From Gammaproteobacteria bacterium (GTDB lineage: Bacteria > Pseudomonadota > Gammaproteobacteria > Arenicellales > UBA868), in the NCBI GenBank assembly GCA_022450155.1, contig JAKUQR010000016.1:1-64000 (forward strand): a stretch of 64,000 bases of DNA, given 5' to 3'. Positions 17,296 to 24,527 of the stretch are shown piece by piece (the stretch's first letter is position 1; every line of letters starts with the position of its first letter). The notes under the pieces were generated by a model. It worked only from the letters and a program-made list of their open reading frames with translations. It made no database searches and was not told the DNA's origin. Both the position numbers and the translations under genes were made by a program.

Positions 17296-18132
17296 CTAGC
17301 TGCGAAGGTATCCGGGTCCCCACAGGTTCAATGCCTTTTCACCATGCGGCCAGATGCGTACCTGGCGCTCACAGGTTAACTGTTCAAGTTCAGCCGAGAT
17401 CTCCACCCAGTTACCGTCAGGATCGTTTACCATAAAAAAAAGGTTGTTGCCGGGGCCATGTCGTCCCGGGCCCCAGACGATTTTAACATCCAGACCGGCC
17501 AGATGGTCTGCCCAGTCCCGGATGAGGCCCCATTCTCCGGCTTCATAGGCATGATGGTCCAGCCGTTTTTCGCTGGCTTTGAAAAAGGCAAAGCTGTGGT
17601 GTTCATTATCGCTGTTCAGAAAACAGGCGCGAAGATCGCCGGTTTCATCTTCAACACGGTCTGTAATGCCAAACCCCAGTTGTCCTGTATAGAAATCGAG
17701 CATCGGGGCCATTTCGTCTGTAGCCACGACGAGGTGCTGCAGCCGGGCTGGCATCGAGGGATCATTTGAAAAATGAGTAGAACGGCCGAACACCAGTCGA
17801 TTGCTATCCGGGTCCGTCAGTGAGAATGCGTGCTCAGAAAACAAAAGGCTTGGCGATGCATCCAGGCTGACGCCGGTACGTTCCAGGTTGCGACGAAGTT
17901 GCTTAAGGCCTGCATCTGAGTCGAATCCATAAGCAGCGAACCCCAGTTTTCGCGACTCACCACTTGCAATCAGCAGTTTTCTTCCCGCACCTTCAAGAAT
18001 AATCAGTGGCCCCTGTGTCGTTTGGGTCATGCGCAGAGCTTCGCAGTAAAAGTCAGCCAGATTGGTCGGATCTTCTGATTCGAGCATTATGTGGTCGAGC
18101 CGTGCAGGGTTATCTTGCCAATGAATCGTCAC
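17296..18132 (-). CDS. Type I (VOC) extradiol dioxygenase
   Basis: A 278-residue two-module vicinal-oxygen-chelate protein like catechol 2,3-dioxygenase and BphC. The Fe(II) ligands expected in the C-terminal module are present: H133 in LQHLVVAT, H193 in LDHHAYE and E244 in NWVEISAE. The N-terminal module is shorter and degenerate, as usual. It should open a catechol-type ring beside the hydroxyls. It is 17 bp downstream of the UbiX-like gene and 9 bp upstream of the FAH-family gene, so it is co-transcribed. The substrate would be the catechol made by the MhpA-like hydroxylase or released by the UbiD-like enzyme. Confidence 0.87.
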   Translation of the reverse strand: MTIHWQDNPARLDHIMLESEDPTNLADFYCEALRMTQTTQGPLIILEGAGRKLLIASGESRKLGFAAYGFDSDAGLKQLRRNLERTGVSLDASPSLLFSEHAFSLTDPDSNRLVFGRSTHFSNDPSMPARLQHLVVATDEMAPMLDFYTGQLGFGITDRVEDETGDLRACFLNSDNEHHSFAFFKASEKRLDHHAYEAGEWGLIRDWADHLAGLDVKIVWGPGRHGPGNNLFFMVNDPDGNWVEISAELEQLTCERQVRIWPHGEKALNLWGPGYLRS

Positions 18133-18149
18133 GGGTTGCAGCCTGATGA

Positions 18150-18731
18150 TTATTTCCCGAGGGGTCCCTGCCAGCGTTCGAACAGATCTTCGGGCAGTTC
18201 AATGTCGAACTGATCAAGTACCCGGTTCACAGTCTGATTTACCAGATCGTCAATAGTTGCAGGTCGATGATAGAAAGCGGGCATTGCCGGTAGAAGCGTC
18301 GCACCGATTTCTATCGAACGTGTCATCAGTCTTGTGTGTCCGAGGTGTAGTGGTGTTTCCCGTAGGACCAGCACCAGTTTTCGTTGCTCCTTGAGTACCA
18401 CATCAGCTGCACGTACCAGCAGATTGTCTGCATAGCTATTGGCGATTCCGGAAAGCGTCTTTATCGAGCAAGGAATGACCGCCATACCGGTTGTTTGGTA
18501 AGAACCCGACGAGACACAGGCGGCGATGTCATGATCTTGAAACACCTGGTCCGCCAGTTTTTCCACCTGGTCCACTTTATAGTTTGTCTCCAGCAGTATC
18601 GTGCGCTTGGCAGCCTTGCTGATGACGAGGTGGGTGTCGATCTCCGTCAGCGTCTGAAGAACCTCAAGCAGGCGGATGCCATAGATCGCGCCACTGGCGC
18701 CGGAAATTCCGACGATAAGGGGTTGTTTCAT
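18150..18731 (-). CDS. UbiX-like flavin prenyltransferase
   Basis: A 193-residue flavoprotein that prenylates FMN to make prenyl-FMN for UbiD-type decarboxylases. It has the GISGASGAIYGIRLLEVL start, the HLVISKAAKRTI helix, the VIPCSIKTLSGIANSYADNLLVRAADV block and the LVLVLRETPLHLGHTRLM segment of the UbiX/Pad1 family. Its ATG overlaps the stop of the UbiD-like gene (ATGA). This tight coupling with a non-ubiquinone operon indicates a dedicated cofactor supply for the adjacent decarboxylase. A housekeeping ubiX may exist elsewhere. Confidence 0.9.
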   Translation of the reverse strand: MKQPLIVGISGASGAIYGIRLLEVLQTLTEIDTHLVISKAAKRTILLETNYKVDQVEKLADQVFQDHDIAACVSSGSYQTTGMAVIPCSIKTLSGIANSYADNLLVRAADVVLKEQRKLVLVLRETPLHLGHTRLMTRSIEIGATLLPAMPAFYHRPATIDDLVNQTVNRVLDQFDIELPEDLFERWQGPLGK

Positions 18732-20386
18732 CCCCTGACCAGCTCGATTCTGGCCTTTAGTGTGGCCTGGTCGTTGGCTGCTTTGGCCAGGCGCGACCGT
18801 TCCTTTGCGCCCCAGGTTCCAGCATGGTATTGGGTATAGCGTACATCAAGGCGGATGCGGTCCTTGAGCGACGGTCTACCGCTGTGCCGACGGCTGGTAC
18901 CAACATCATTTCGGATTCTATCTTTGAGCGAGGGGCGGGTCGCGTGCGCTACGGTTACCCTGATATCGGCTGCGATTCGTTCTTTCAGCGGCAGGCTTTC
19001 TGCTTGAGGTCGCTCGATTTCCGGTACCTGGATCACATAGGCGTCGATATCAACTGATTTATAGTTGGCTCTATCGTATTCAACGGTATGTGGATAAGGC
19101 CGACAACAGTCAAATCCCACCTTCGTACCGAGGTAGTCCGGAAATGTGGGATTCAGCCCATGACCGAAGCTGTTCTCTATGGTCACGATACCGGTGCTCG
19201 CGTTAAGACGCGTGGCCATCGCCCATTCGACGTCGGTTGAACTGCGAATATCGACGTCTTCATCGACGACGGTGACCATCTTCAGTGGTGGAAAGGCGCT
19301 GAAGGTGGCCATGATCGCCTGTTTAGACCAGCCTGCGCGTTTCTGTTCAAGTTGAACGACAGCATGGTAGAACCCACAGCCGCCATGGCTGAAATAGACA
19401 TCTCGGGTCCCTGGAACCTGACGTTGCAGGGTCGCCAATACATTAGCTTCTCCCAGCAGCCCAACTGAATTCCATACTTCACTGCCGGATAAGATGGTCT
19501 GGAAAATTGGATCAGGCCGTGCGTGAATTGCACGGACATGCACCACTGGGCGAGGCTCACGATTTGCGTAGTAGCCAGTGACTTCTGCAAAAGGGCCTTC
19601 ATCACCGAGTTCGCCTGGAATCATTTCGCATTCCAGCGCGTACATTGCGTTGGCCACAATGTGCACCGGTAGGGTACGTCCCTGAACCAGCTCGAGTGGT
19701 GCACCGTGAAACTCGCTTGCAATTCCGAGTTCGTCGGTATCCGGTGGCGCAGCTTCAGCCGGTGTAGCAGCCGCGAAATGCACACCCGGGCCAACACCAC
19801 AATTCAGGGAGAAAGTTAAGGATTCATTCCGCTCCTTTGCTTTTTCAAGGTACAGCCCCAGATGCCGGCCTGCGTCGATATTGATGTGAAGGGTGTCTTT
19901 GTTGACGACCATGAACCTTTGAATGGAAGCGTTGCGCACTCCGGTTTCTGGATCTCGTGCGATGACAACCGCGGCGTCGAAATAAGGTCCTCCATCTTTC
20001 ATGGCGTGAATCGGAATAGGCAGGGCTGAAAGATCCAGCGGGTGTGCACCCCCATCGAAAATCGGTCCGTGTTCAACCATGACTGGCGCTACAGGATTTT
20101 TCTGCCAGTTCTGGATACAGCCACTGACAAAGCCGGGCAGAGCGGCCTCTTCTTGTGCCATGAGTTGCGCCAGCAGTTCTCTTGACCAGTACAGGCCAGT
20201 GAACACGGGCACGTCGTAACCTTTTACCTTTTCGAACAGTACCGCCCGCGGTTTCGATTCGAAGTGGGCAGCGATGCCGGCAAGGTCATGTTTTAGGTCA
20301 ACCTCCGAGGTCACGCGGGTCAGTCGGCCACACGAGTCTAGGTGGTCGATGATGGTTTTCAGATCGGCTAGATGATTGGTAGTCAT
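18728..20386 (-). CDS. UbiD-family prenyl-FMN decarboxylase with C-terminal repeat tail
   Basis: Non-oxidative (de)carboxylase of the UbiD family. The 552 residues exceed the usual length of about 480-500. The core includes the IQRFMVVNKDTLHINIDAGRH block, the metal/prenyl-FMN region around EMIPGELGDEGPFAEVTGYY (the conserved E-x-x-P-G-E-x-x-D-E-G-P-F motif), and the FSHGGCGFYHAVVQL and VVDEDVDIRSSTDVEWAMATR segments. After about residue 463 the protein continues with three imperfect repeats built on PSLKDRIRxDV and a partial fourth near the end. I know of no UbiD with such a tail. It leads a five-gene operon with its UbiX partner. The likely reaction is decarboxylation of a hydroxyaromatic acid feeding the extradiol dioxygenase; the ring type is unknown. 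Confidence 0.9.
   Translation of the reverse strand: MTTNHLADLKTIIDHLDSCGRLTRVTSEVDLKHDLAGIAAHFESKPRAVLFEKVKGYDVPVFTGLYWSRELLAQLMAQEEAALPGFVSGCIQNWQKNPVAPVMVEHGPIFDGGAHPLDLSALPIPIHAMKDGGPYFDAAVVIARDPETGVRNASIQRFMVVNKDTLHINIDAGRHLGLYLEKAKERNESLTFSLNCGVGPGVHFAAATPAEAAPPDTDELGIASEFHGAPLELVQGRTLPVHIVANAMYALECEMIPGELGDEGPFAEVTGYYANREPRPVVHVRAIHARPDPIFQTILSGSEVWNSVGLLGEANVLATLQRQVPGTRDVYFSHGGCGFYHAVVQLEQKRAGWSKQAIMATFSAFPPLKMVTVVDEDVDIRSSTDVEWAMATRLNASTGIVTIENSFGHGLNPTFPDYLGTKVGFDCCRPYPHTVEYDRANYKSVDIDAYVIQVPEIERPQAESLPLKERIAADIRVTVAHATRPSLKDRIRNDVGTSRRHSGRPSLKDRIRLDVRYTQYHAGTWGAKERSRLAKAANDQATLKARIELVRG
18815..18994 (-). repeat. Three tandem 20-residue repeats in the tail of the UbiD-like protein
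   Basis: Residues about 465-484, 485-504 and 505-524 align as LPLKERIAADIRVTVAHATR, PSLKDRIRNDVGTSRRHSGR and PSLKDRIRLDVRYTQYHAGT. Each unit is exactly 60 bp, with no gap. A further ATLKARIELV near the C-terminus looks like a partial fourth copy. The units are amphipathic and basic, consistent with short helices. Confidence 0.85.
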
Positions 20387-20440
20387 ATCCGTATCCCGGC
20401 GATGTCCTGTTGATTTGCGAAAAAATCGACGATCACCGCC

Positions 20441-20569
20441 TCAAGATAGCCCAAAGATGTCATAATTTTTTGAGTGGCAGTATCAGCATAAGTATAAAGC
20501 CCCAGCAAATCAAGATAGTTACAATGCAGACCGAAACTAAATTCTGGCCTGCTGACCACTATCTTGATT
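20441..20569. promoter_or_regulatory. Three copies of TCAAGATAG upstream of the UbiD-like operon
   Basis: TCAAGATAG occurs at 20441-20449 and 20510-20518 in direct orientation, and inverted (CTATCTTGA) at 20559-20567. The latter two are the cores of a perfect 12-bp inverted repeat, 20508-20519 with 20558-20569, separated by 38 bp. They lie in the 529-bp non-coding gap 20387-20915 that precedes the UbiD-like gene on the minus strand. The spacing suggests several half-sites for one regulator. No regulator gene is adjacent. Apart from this and the promoter beside it, I see no gene or element in the gap. Confidence 0.6.
20485..20513 (-). promoter_or_regulatory. Candidate sigma-70 promoter of the UbiD-like operon
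   Basis: Read on the minus strand, TTGATT (20508-20513) and TATGCT (20485-20490) are spaced 17 bp apart. The -35 box overlaps one TCAAGATAG copy, and a second copy lies downstream near the start of transcription, an arrangement typical of repression. It is about 100 bp upstream of the decarboxylase ATG. Confidence 0.45.
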
Positions 20570-20915
20570 CTGATGACAGGAGGCCCAGGCATAACTGGTC
20601 TTCAGCCAATTCGAAAGATGTCAAAATCGACCAGGTTAGACCACCTTGTTGCCCATTTCTCAAATAACTTTTCTTCTTCTGTCCCCATCAACTGAAAACA
20701 TGTGTTCCGACTTTTATCCACCCACGAGTTCAGATAATTAAGACCATTTGGAAGCATCCGACCCTATGAGTTTAGTCGTGAATACACCTCGTCATAATGA
20801 CCTGGTTTAAAGGTCTCAACTACCCTATATTGTTTCAATGGCATAGCCTTTGGTGGGAAGTTAGAAAGTCGTTTCCAGGCAAGAATAGACGCTGCCCATG
20901 TAGTGGTTTGTTTGA

Positions 20916-21950
20916 TCATTGCGTTGGCCCGACGCAAGTAACCACGGACTCGTTCTGTTGGCCAAAAAAGAACGACTTTGCGTTAAGACCGAGAATCTTT
21001 GATTTCTCTTCTGGGGAAATACGGGTGGCTGAACGTATCAGTGCGCCCATGTCCTGTTCGCCCAGTGGGAAAGGGTAATCCGTACCGAACATCACCCGAT
21101 CTACACCCATCACATCAACCAGCAGACGCAGGGCCGCTTCGTCGAAAACCGCAGAATCGACACTGAACCGAGATGTATAACTCGATGGGAGACTGGGACA
21201 TTGTTCGCGAACAATGTCGCGCTGACGCCAGGCATTGTCCACCCGGCCGAGCAAAAACGCGAAGCTGCCGCCGCCGTGGGCGAAGCACAACTTGAGAGAT
21301 TCTGGAAGTCGTTCAAAAGCGCCGGAAAGAATCAGATACAGTATAGAAAGTTGGGTCTCCGCCGGCATTGCGACCAGCCACTGCATCATGTAGCGGTCCA
21401 TTCTTTCCCGACCCAGCATGTCCCAGGGATGGACCAGTACAGGAACGTCTATGCTGGCACAATGCTGAAGAAAAGCAATAAGTCCTTCGTCATCAAGATC
21501 CCGGTCGGCAACATGATTGCCAATCTGTACCCCGAGATGGCCTTGATCTACCGCCCGCTCGAGTTCACGGCACGCAGCATCTGTATCCTGCAGGGGCACT
21601 TGAGCGAGTGCTGTGATGCGCCCGTTTGATTGGGCGCACATCTCCAGTGCCAGGTCGTTGAACAAACGGGCGCAATTCTCAGCTTCACTGGGCTTGCGCT
21701 GATAGGCAAAGAGCAATGGGGTTACACACATGATCTGATGGTGAACACCATCACGGTCCATCTCTTCGAGTCGTTTACTGATATCCCAGCAGGCAGAGTA
21801 CACGGGTCTGTACTCGCGCTCACCCAGCATCAGCATACCGCGATTGTGATCGAGGTGTTTCAGCCAGGGCCAGTCCGGAGTTCCGAACCGGGTTTCCAGA
21901 TCCGGCCAAGTCTCTGGCAGAAAGTGGCTGTGGATGTCAATTGTCTCCAT
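20916..21950 (-). CDS. nbaD: 2-amino-3-carboxymuconate-6-semialdehyde decarboxylase (ACMSD)
   Basis: Amidohydrolase-fold, zinc-dependent decarboxylase of 344 residues that converts aminocarboxymuconate semialdehyde to 2-aminomuconate semialdehyde. The metal and catalytic residues are present: H7 and H9 in DIHSHF, H174 in LVHPWDM, H225 in FAHGGG and D291 in GTDYPF. The HLDHNRGMLMLGEREYRPV start and the W-D-I-S-K-R-L-E-E-M-D segment are characteristic of the ACMSD subgroup. It starts 9 bp after the 3-hydroxyanthranilate dioxygenase stop, so the two form one transcript. The downstream semialdehyde dehydrogenase would be the gene at 7.2-8.7 kb. Together they belong to kynurenine/3-hydroxyanthranilate catabolism. 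Confidence 0.93.
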   Translation of the reverse strand: METIDIHSHFLPETWPDLETRFGTPDWPWLKHLDHNRGMLMLGEREYRPVYSACWDISKRLEEMDRDGVHHQIMCVTPLLFAYQRKPSEAENCARLFNDLALEMCAQSNGRITALAQVPLQDTDAACRELERAVDQGHLGVQIGNHVADRDLDDEGLIAFLQHCASIDVPVLVHPWDMLGRERMDRYMMQWLVAMPAETQLSILYLILSGAFERLPESLKLCFAHGGGSFAFLLGRVDNAWRQRDIVREQCPSLPSSYTSRFSVDSAVFDEAALRLLVDVMGVDRVMFGTDYPFPLGEQDMGALIRSATRISPEEKSKILGLNAKSFFFGQQNESVVTCVGPTQ

Positions 21951-21959
21951 GGTTAAATC

Positions 21960-22505
21960 TCAGACAACGGCCCATCCGGCGGGTGGTTCTTTACCCGGAT
22001 GAATTGTCCCACAGTACGGACAGCGTTTGTGTGTTTCGTCTTCATAGAAAGCGTCAAACAATGGCGGGAGGTCTTCGACGATGTCCTTGAGCTCTATTTC
22101 CACTCGATGTACCAGCTGACCGCAGTCGAAGCAGAACCACTCGAAGCCGTCTTTCATTCCGGAATGCCGGGCGCCTTCCACTACCAAACCGATCGAATCG
22201 ACGACCGGCCGCTGAGGAGAATGGCGGACGTGTGCTGGTAGAAAAAAGACTTCGCCTTCACGTATGGGAATATCGTAAATCTGGCCGTTTTCAGAGACCT
22301 TTAATAGCATGTCTCCCGCAAATTGGTAGAAGAATTCTTCAGCCGGGTCATCGTGGAAATCAACTCGCTGATTGGGGCCACCGACCACCATCACCACCAT
22401 GTCAGAATGCTCGTCGAAGAGATGTCTGTTTGCGACTGGGGGCTTGAGCAGATGCTGGTGCCGTTGTATCCAGTCCTTAAAATTAAATGCTGCGCGCTGT
22501 GTCAT
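21960..22505 (-). CDS. nbaC: 3-hydroxyanthranilate 3,4-dioxygenase
   Basis: Cupin-fold Fe(II) dioxygenase that opens 3-hydroxyanthranilate to aminocarboxymuconate semialdehyde, 181 residues. The catalytic iron ligands H51, E57 and H95 are present (HDDPAEEFF and AHVRH segments), with substrate-binding R99 and E110. The bacterial-type rubredoxin-like second metal site is complete: C125 and C128 in CFDC, C162 and C165 in CPYC. These positions coincide with those known for the Cupriavidus enzyme. It leads a two-gene transcript with ACMSD. A GAGGTG ribosome site lies 5 nt before ATG and can be drawn into a hairpin. Kynureninase and kynurenine monooxygenase are not in the window, so the source of 3-hydroxyanthranilate is elsewhere. 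Confidence 0.95.
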   Translation of the reverse strand: MTQRAAFNFKDWIQRHQHLLKPPVANRHLFDEHSDMVVMVVGGPNQRVDFHDDPAEEFFYQFAGDMLLKVSENGQIYDIPIREGEVFFLPAHVRHSPQRPVVDSIGLVVEGARHSGMKDGFEWFCFDCGQLVHRVEIELKDIVEDLPPLFDAFYEDETHKRCPYCGTIHPGKEPPAGWAVV

Positions 22506-22510
22506 AAAAG

Positions 22511-22552
22511 CACCTCGGCGATCTGGCGGATTAAAAAATCGATTGCGCCGAG
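22511..22552 (-). promoter_or_regulatory. Leader hairpin overlapping the ribosome site of 3-hydroxyanthranilate dioxygenase
   Basis: On the minus-strand transcript, CTCGGCG (genomic 22546-22552) can pair perfectly with CGCCGAG (genomic 22514-22520). The second arm ends in the GAG of the GAGGTG ribosome site (22511-22516), so the paired form would hide part of it. The 25-nt loop is AT-rich. A role in translational control is inferred; the same dyad could instead be a protein operator. Confidence 0.4.
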
Positions 22553-22686
22553 TCGATTGTAATCAACAATTGATGTCGGTTCACAATTCCGGTCAAGGGA
22601 TCGACAGTTCTAGTGCTTTCCCAAGCTGCAGCATCATCCTGTCAGGGTAAGAAGCGACGGGCAGTGGTAAATTTGGTGAAGGAGAA

Positions 22687-23925
22687 TCAGCCGAGGTCGC
22701 CCGCTGCAATCTGTCCAGACTTGACCACACAAACGGGTTGTGGTGCGCCGATGGGGTAACACAGTTCGGCGGGTTCTGTGGCATTCCATAGCGCAAAATC
22801 GGCCCGTTTTGTCGGTTCCAGTGTGCCTCTGTCGTGAAGCACCCCAAGGGCCAGTGCGGCTGCTGCGGTGACGCCTCGCAAAGCTTCCTCGGGTGTCAGC
22901 GCGAAAAGTATGCACGCCATGTTCAGCGCCAGAAGAATAGACTCCATTGGCGAGCTTCCCGGGTTCATATCGGTCGCAACGGCAATATCCACGCCGCACT
23001 TACGGAACGCCTTGACCGGTGGCCGTGTGGTCTCGCCAAGATAGTAAAAAGCACCGGGTAGCAGCACTGCTACGGTGCCGCCGGTGGCAAGTGCTTCTGC
23101 ACCAGCTGCGCTGGTGTATTCAAGATGGTCAGCCGATAACGCAGAAAATTCCGCAGCCAGGCTGGCACCGCCGGAATCCGACAACTGATCGGCGTGGAGC
23201 CTGACGGGCAGACCTAAGTCAGAAGCGGCTGCGAATACCTGTCGGGTTTGATCGGGGCTGAATGCAATCGTTTCACAGAACGCATCGACGCTGTCGATCA
23301 GGGATTCAGAGGCAATCTCCGGCAGCATATGCTGACAAACGTGGTCAATATAGTTGTCAGGCTGGCCAGAATACTCTGGCGGTAATGCGTGAGCACCCAG
23401 AAACGTTTTGTGAACAGACACTGGCAGCTCGCGTTCGAGTCGCTGAGCGACTCTTAATATCTTCAATTCAGTACTGGTATTGAGTCCATAACCACTTTTG
23501 ATCTCTATGGTGGTGATGCCTTGATTGATCATCCGCTGAAGACGTTGCCGAGCGGCGTCAAACAAAACATTTTCGGATTCATTTCGAGTTGCTTGAACGG
23601 TCGACTGGATACCACCTCCCGCTGCAGCAATGTCGGCATATGACGTACCGGTCAGTCGCAGTTCGAATTCGTTTGCTCGATTGCCGGCATAGATCAGGTG
23701 GGTATGGCAGTCGATAAGACCTGGTGTGATTAGGCGGCCGCCACAATCAATTCTTTTGCAATCAAGGTCTCCAGCAGTCAGACCGATGGAGTCAGCCGCC
23801 CCAATATTCTGGATATGTTCGCCGGCAACGATAATAGACCCGCGCTCGATCAGACCGTAAGGCCCGGATCCGGCCTGCATGGTGGCAATCCGGGCGTTTT
23901 CCCAGATGGTCATGTTATCTGACAT
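22687..23925 (-). CDS. hutI: Imidazolonepropionase
   Basis: Hydrolyses 4-imidazolone-5-propionate to N-formimidoyl-L-glutamate, the third step of histidine degradation. Length 412 is normal. The amidohydrolase metal motif is GLIDCHTHLIYAGNR. The RLTGTSYADIAAAGGGIQSTV block, typical of HutI, and VHKTFLGAHALPPEY follow, with the later metal ligands in VRLHADQLSDSGG and SADHLEYTS, and a VATDMNPGSSP active-site loop. It follows a RidA-family gene by 27 bp on the same strand. hutF and hutH are divergent. The 181-bp gap after it, before the dioxygenase gene, contains no intact gene. Confidence 0.95.
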   Translation of the reverse strand: MSDNMTIWENARIATMQAGSGPYGLIERGSIIVAGEHIQNIGAADSIGLTAGDLDCKRIDCGGRLITPGLIDCHTHLIYAGNRANEFELRLTGTSYADIAAAGGGIQSTVQATRNESENVLFDAARQRLQRMINQGITTIEIKSGYGLNTSTELKILRVAQRLERELPVSVHKTFLGAHALPPEYSGQPDNYIDHVCQHMLPEIASESLIDSVDAFCETIAFSPDQTRQVFAAASDLGLPVRLHADQLSDSGGASLAAEFSALSADHLEYTSAAGAEALATGGTVAVLLPGAFYYLGETTRPPVKAFRKCGVDIAVATDMNPGSSPMESILLALNMACILFALTPEEALRGVTAAAALALGVLHDRGTLEPTKRADFALWNATEPAELCYPIGAPQPVCVVKSGQIAAGDLG

Positions 23926-23952
23926 GTTAGAACGCCTGTGGTCTGAGGTCTT

Positions 23953-24423
23953 TCAGTTGCTAATCTTGGCAACCAGCTCGATTTCAACGGGTGCCCCACG
24001 GGGCAACTGAGCAACGCCGACGGCCGAACGAGCATGGATTCCAGCGTCTCCAAAAATCTCGACCAGCAGATTCGAGGCGGCATCGACTACGGCAGGTTGT
24101 TCATGAAAATCCATTCCCGATGCCACATAACCCACCAGTTTCACCACGCGCTCAATGCGGTCGAGACTGCCACTGGCCTGTTCGAGAACGGCCAGGCCAT
24201 TGAGGATGCAGGCTCGAGCACAGGATTTCCCCTCTGTCACGCTCACGTTTTCACCAAGCCGGCCGCTGTAGAGAAGGTTGGTTGAATCACCGAGCCAGGG
24301 CAGTTGTCCGGAGACCCAAGCCAGGTCATCATTGATCACGACCGCGCTGTAGTTGAAAGCGGGTTTACGCGGAGCCGGCAATTCGATACCAAGCATTTGC
24401 AGACGTGTCGATATAAGGTCCAT
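23953..24423 (-). CDS. RidA/YjgF family protein linked to histidine catabolism
   Basis: A 156-residue RidA-fold protein of the longer subgroup (LGIELPAPRKPAFNYSAVV start; VSGQLPW; RIERVVKLVGYVASGMDFHEQPAVVDAASNLLVEIFGD; ARSAVGVAQLPRGAPVEIELVAKI). The conserved Arg in HARSAVGVAQLP corresponds to the imine-hydrolysing Arg of RidA. It is the first gene of the leftward hut transcript, followed by hutI. A plausible role is to hydrolyse reactive enamine/imine intermediates, but substrate assignment is inference. It differs clearly from the 2-aminomuconate-deaminase-like RidA at 9.3 kb. Confidence 0.88.
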   Translation of the reverse strand: MDLISTRLQMLGIELPAPRKPAFNYSAVVINDDLAWVSGQLPWLGDSTNLLYSGRLGENVSVTEGKSCARACILNGLAVLEQASGSLDRIERVVKLVGYVASGMDFHEQPAVVDAASNLLVEIFGDAGIHARSAVGVAQLPRGAPVEIELVAKISN

Positions 24424-24438
24424 TACGGTATTTTAGCG

Positions 24439-24478
24439 TTGGCGATGCGCGTCGCCAAAGGTCGTCGTTGTCTATACT
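24439..24478. promoter_or_regulatory. Dyad and -10 element in the divergent hut control region
   Basis: TTGGCGA (24439-24445) is the exact reverse complement of TCGCCAA (24452-24458), with 6 bp between, giving a 20-bp operator-like dyad. A good -10 hexamer TATACT follows at 24473-24478 in the hutF direction, so the dyad covers the -35 position. The gap is only 104 bp between the divergent RidA and hutF genes. A repressor such as a GntR-type HutC could bind here, but the sequence is not the known Pseudomonas HutC motif. Confidence 0.5.
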
Positions 24479-24527
24479 TCCTAGATAGGGGATAGATGAT
24501 CGCTTTGATCAAGGAGTTCGTACACAG

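Noticed and set aside
20387-20915. A small gene in the 529-bp gap upstream of the UbiD-like operon
   Set aside because: Both strands have only short frames with no ribosome site or recognisable sequence. The promoter and operator repeats explain part of the gap; the rest shows nothing I can identify.
24424-24527. A Pseudomonas-type HutC operator
   Set aside because: The dyad TTGGCGA-N6-TCGCCAA does not match the TGTATATACA-like HutC site, so I only call it a candidate operator.
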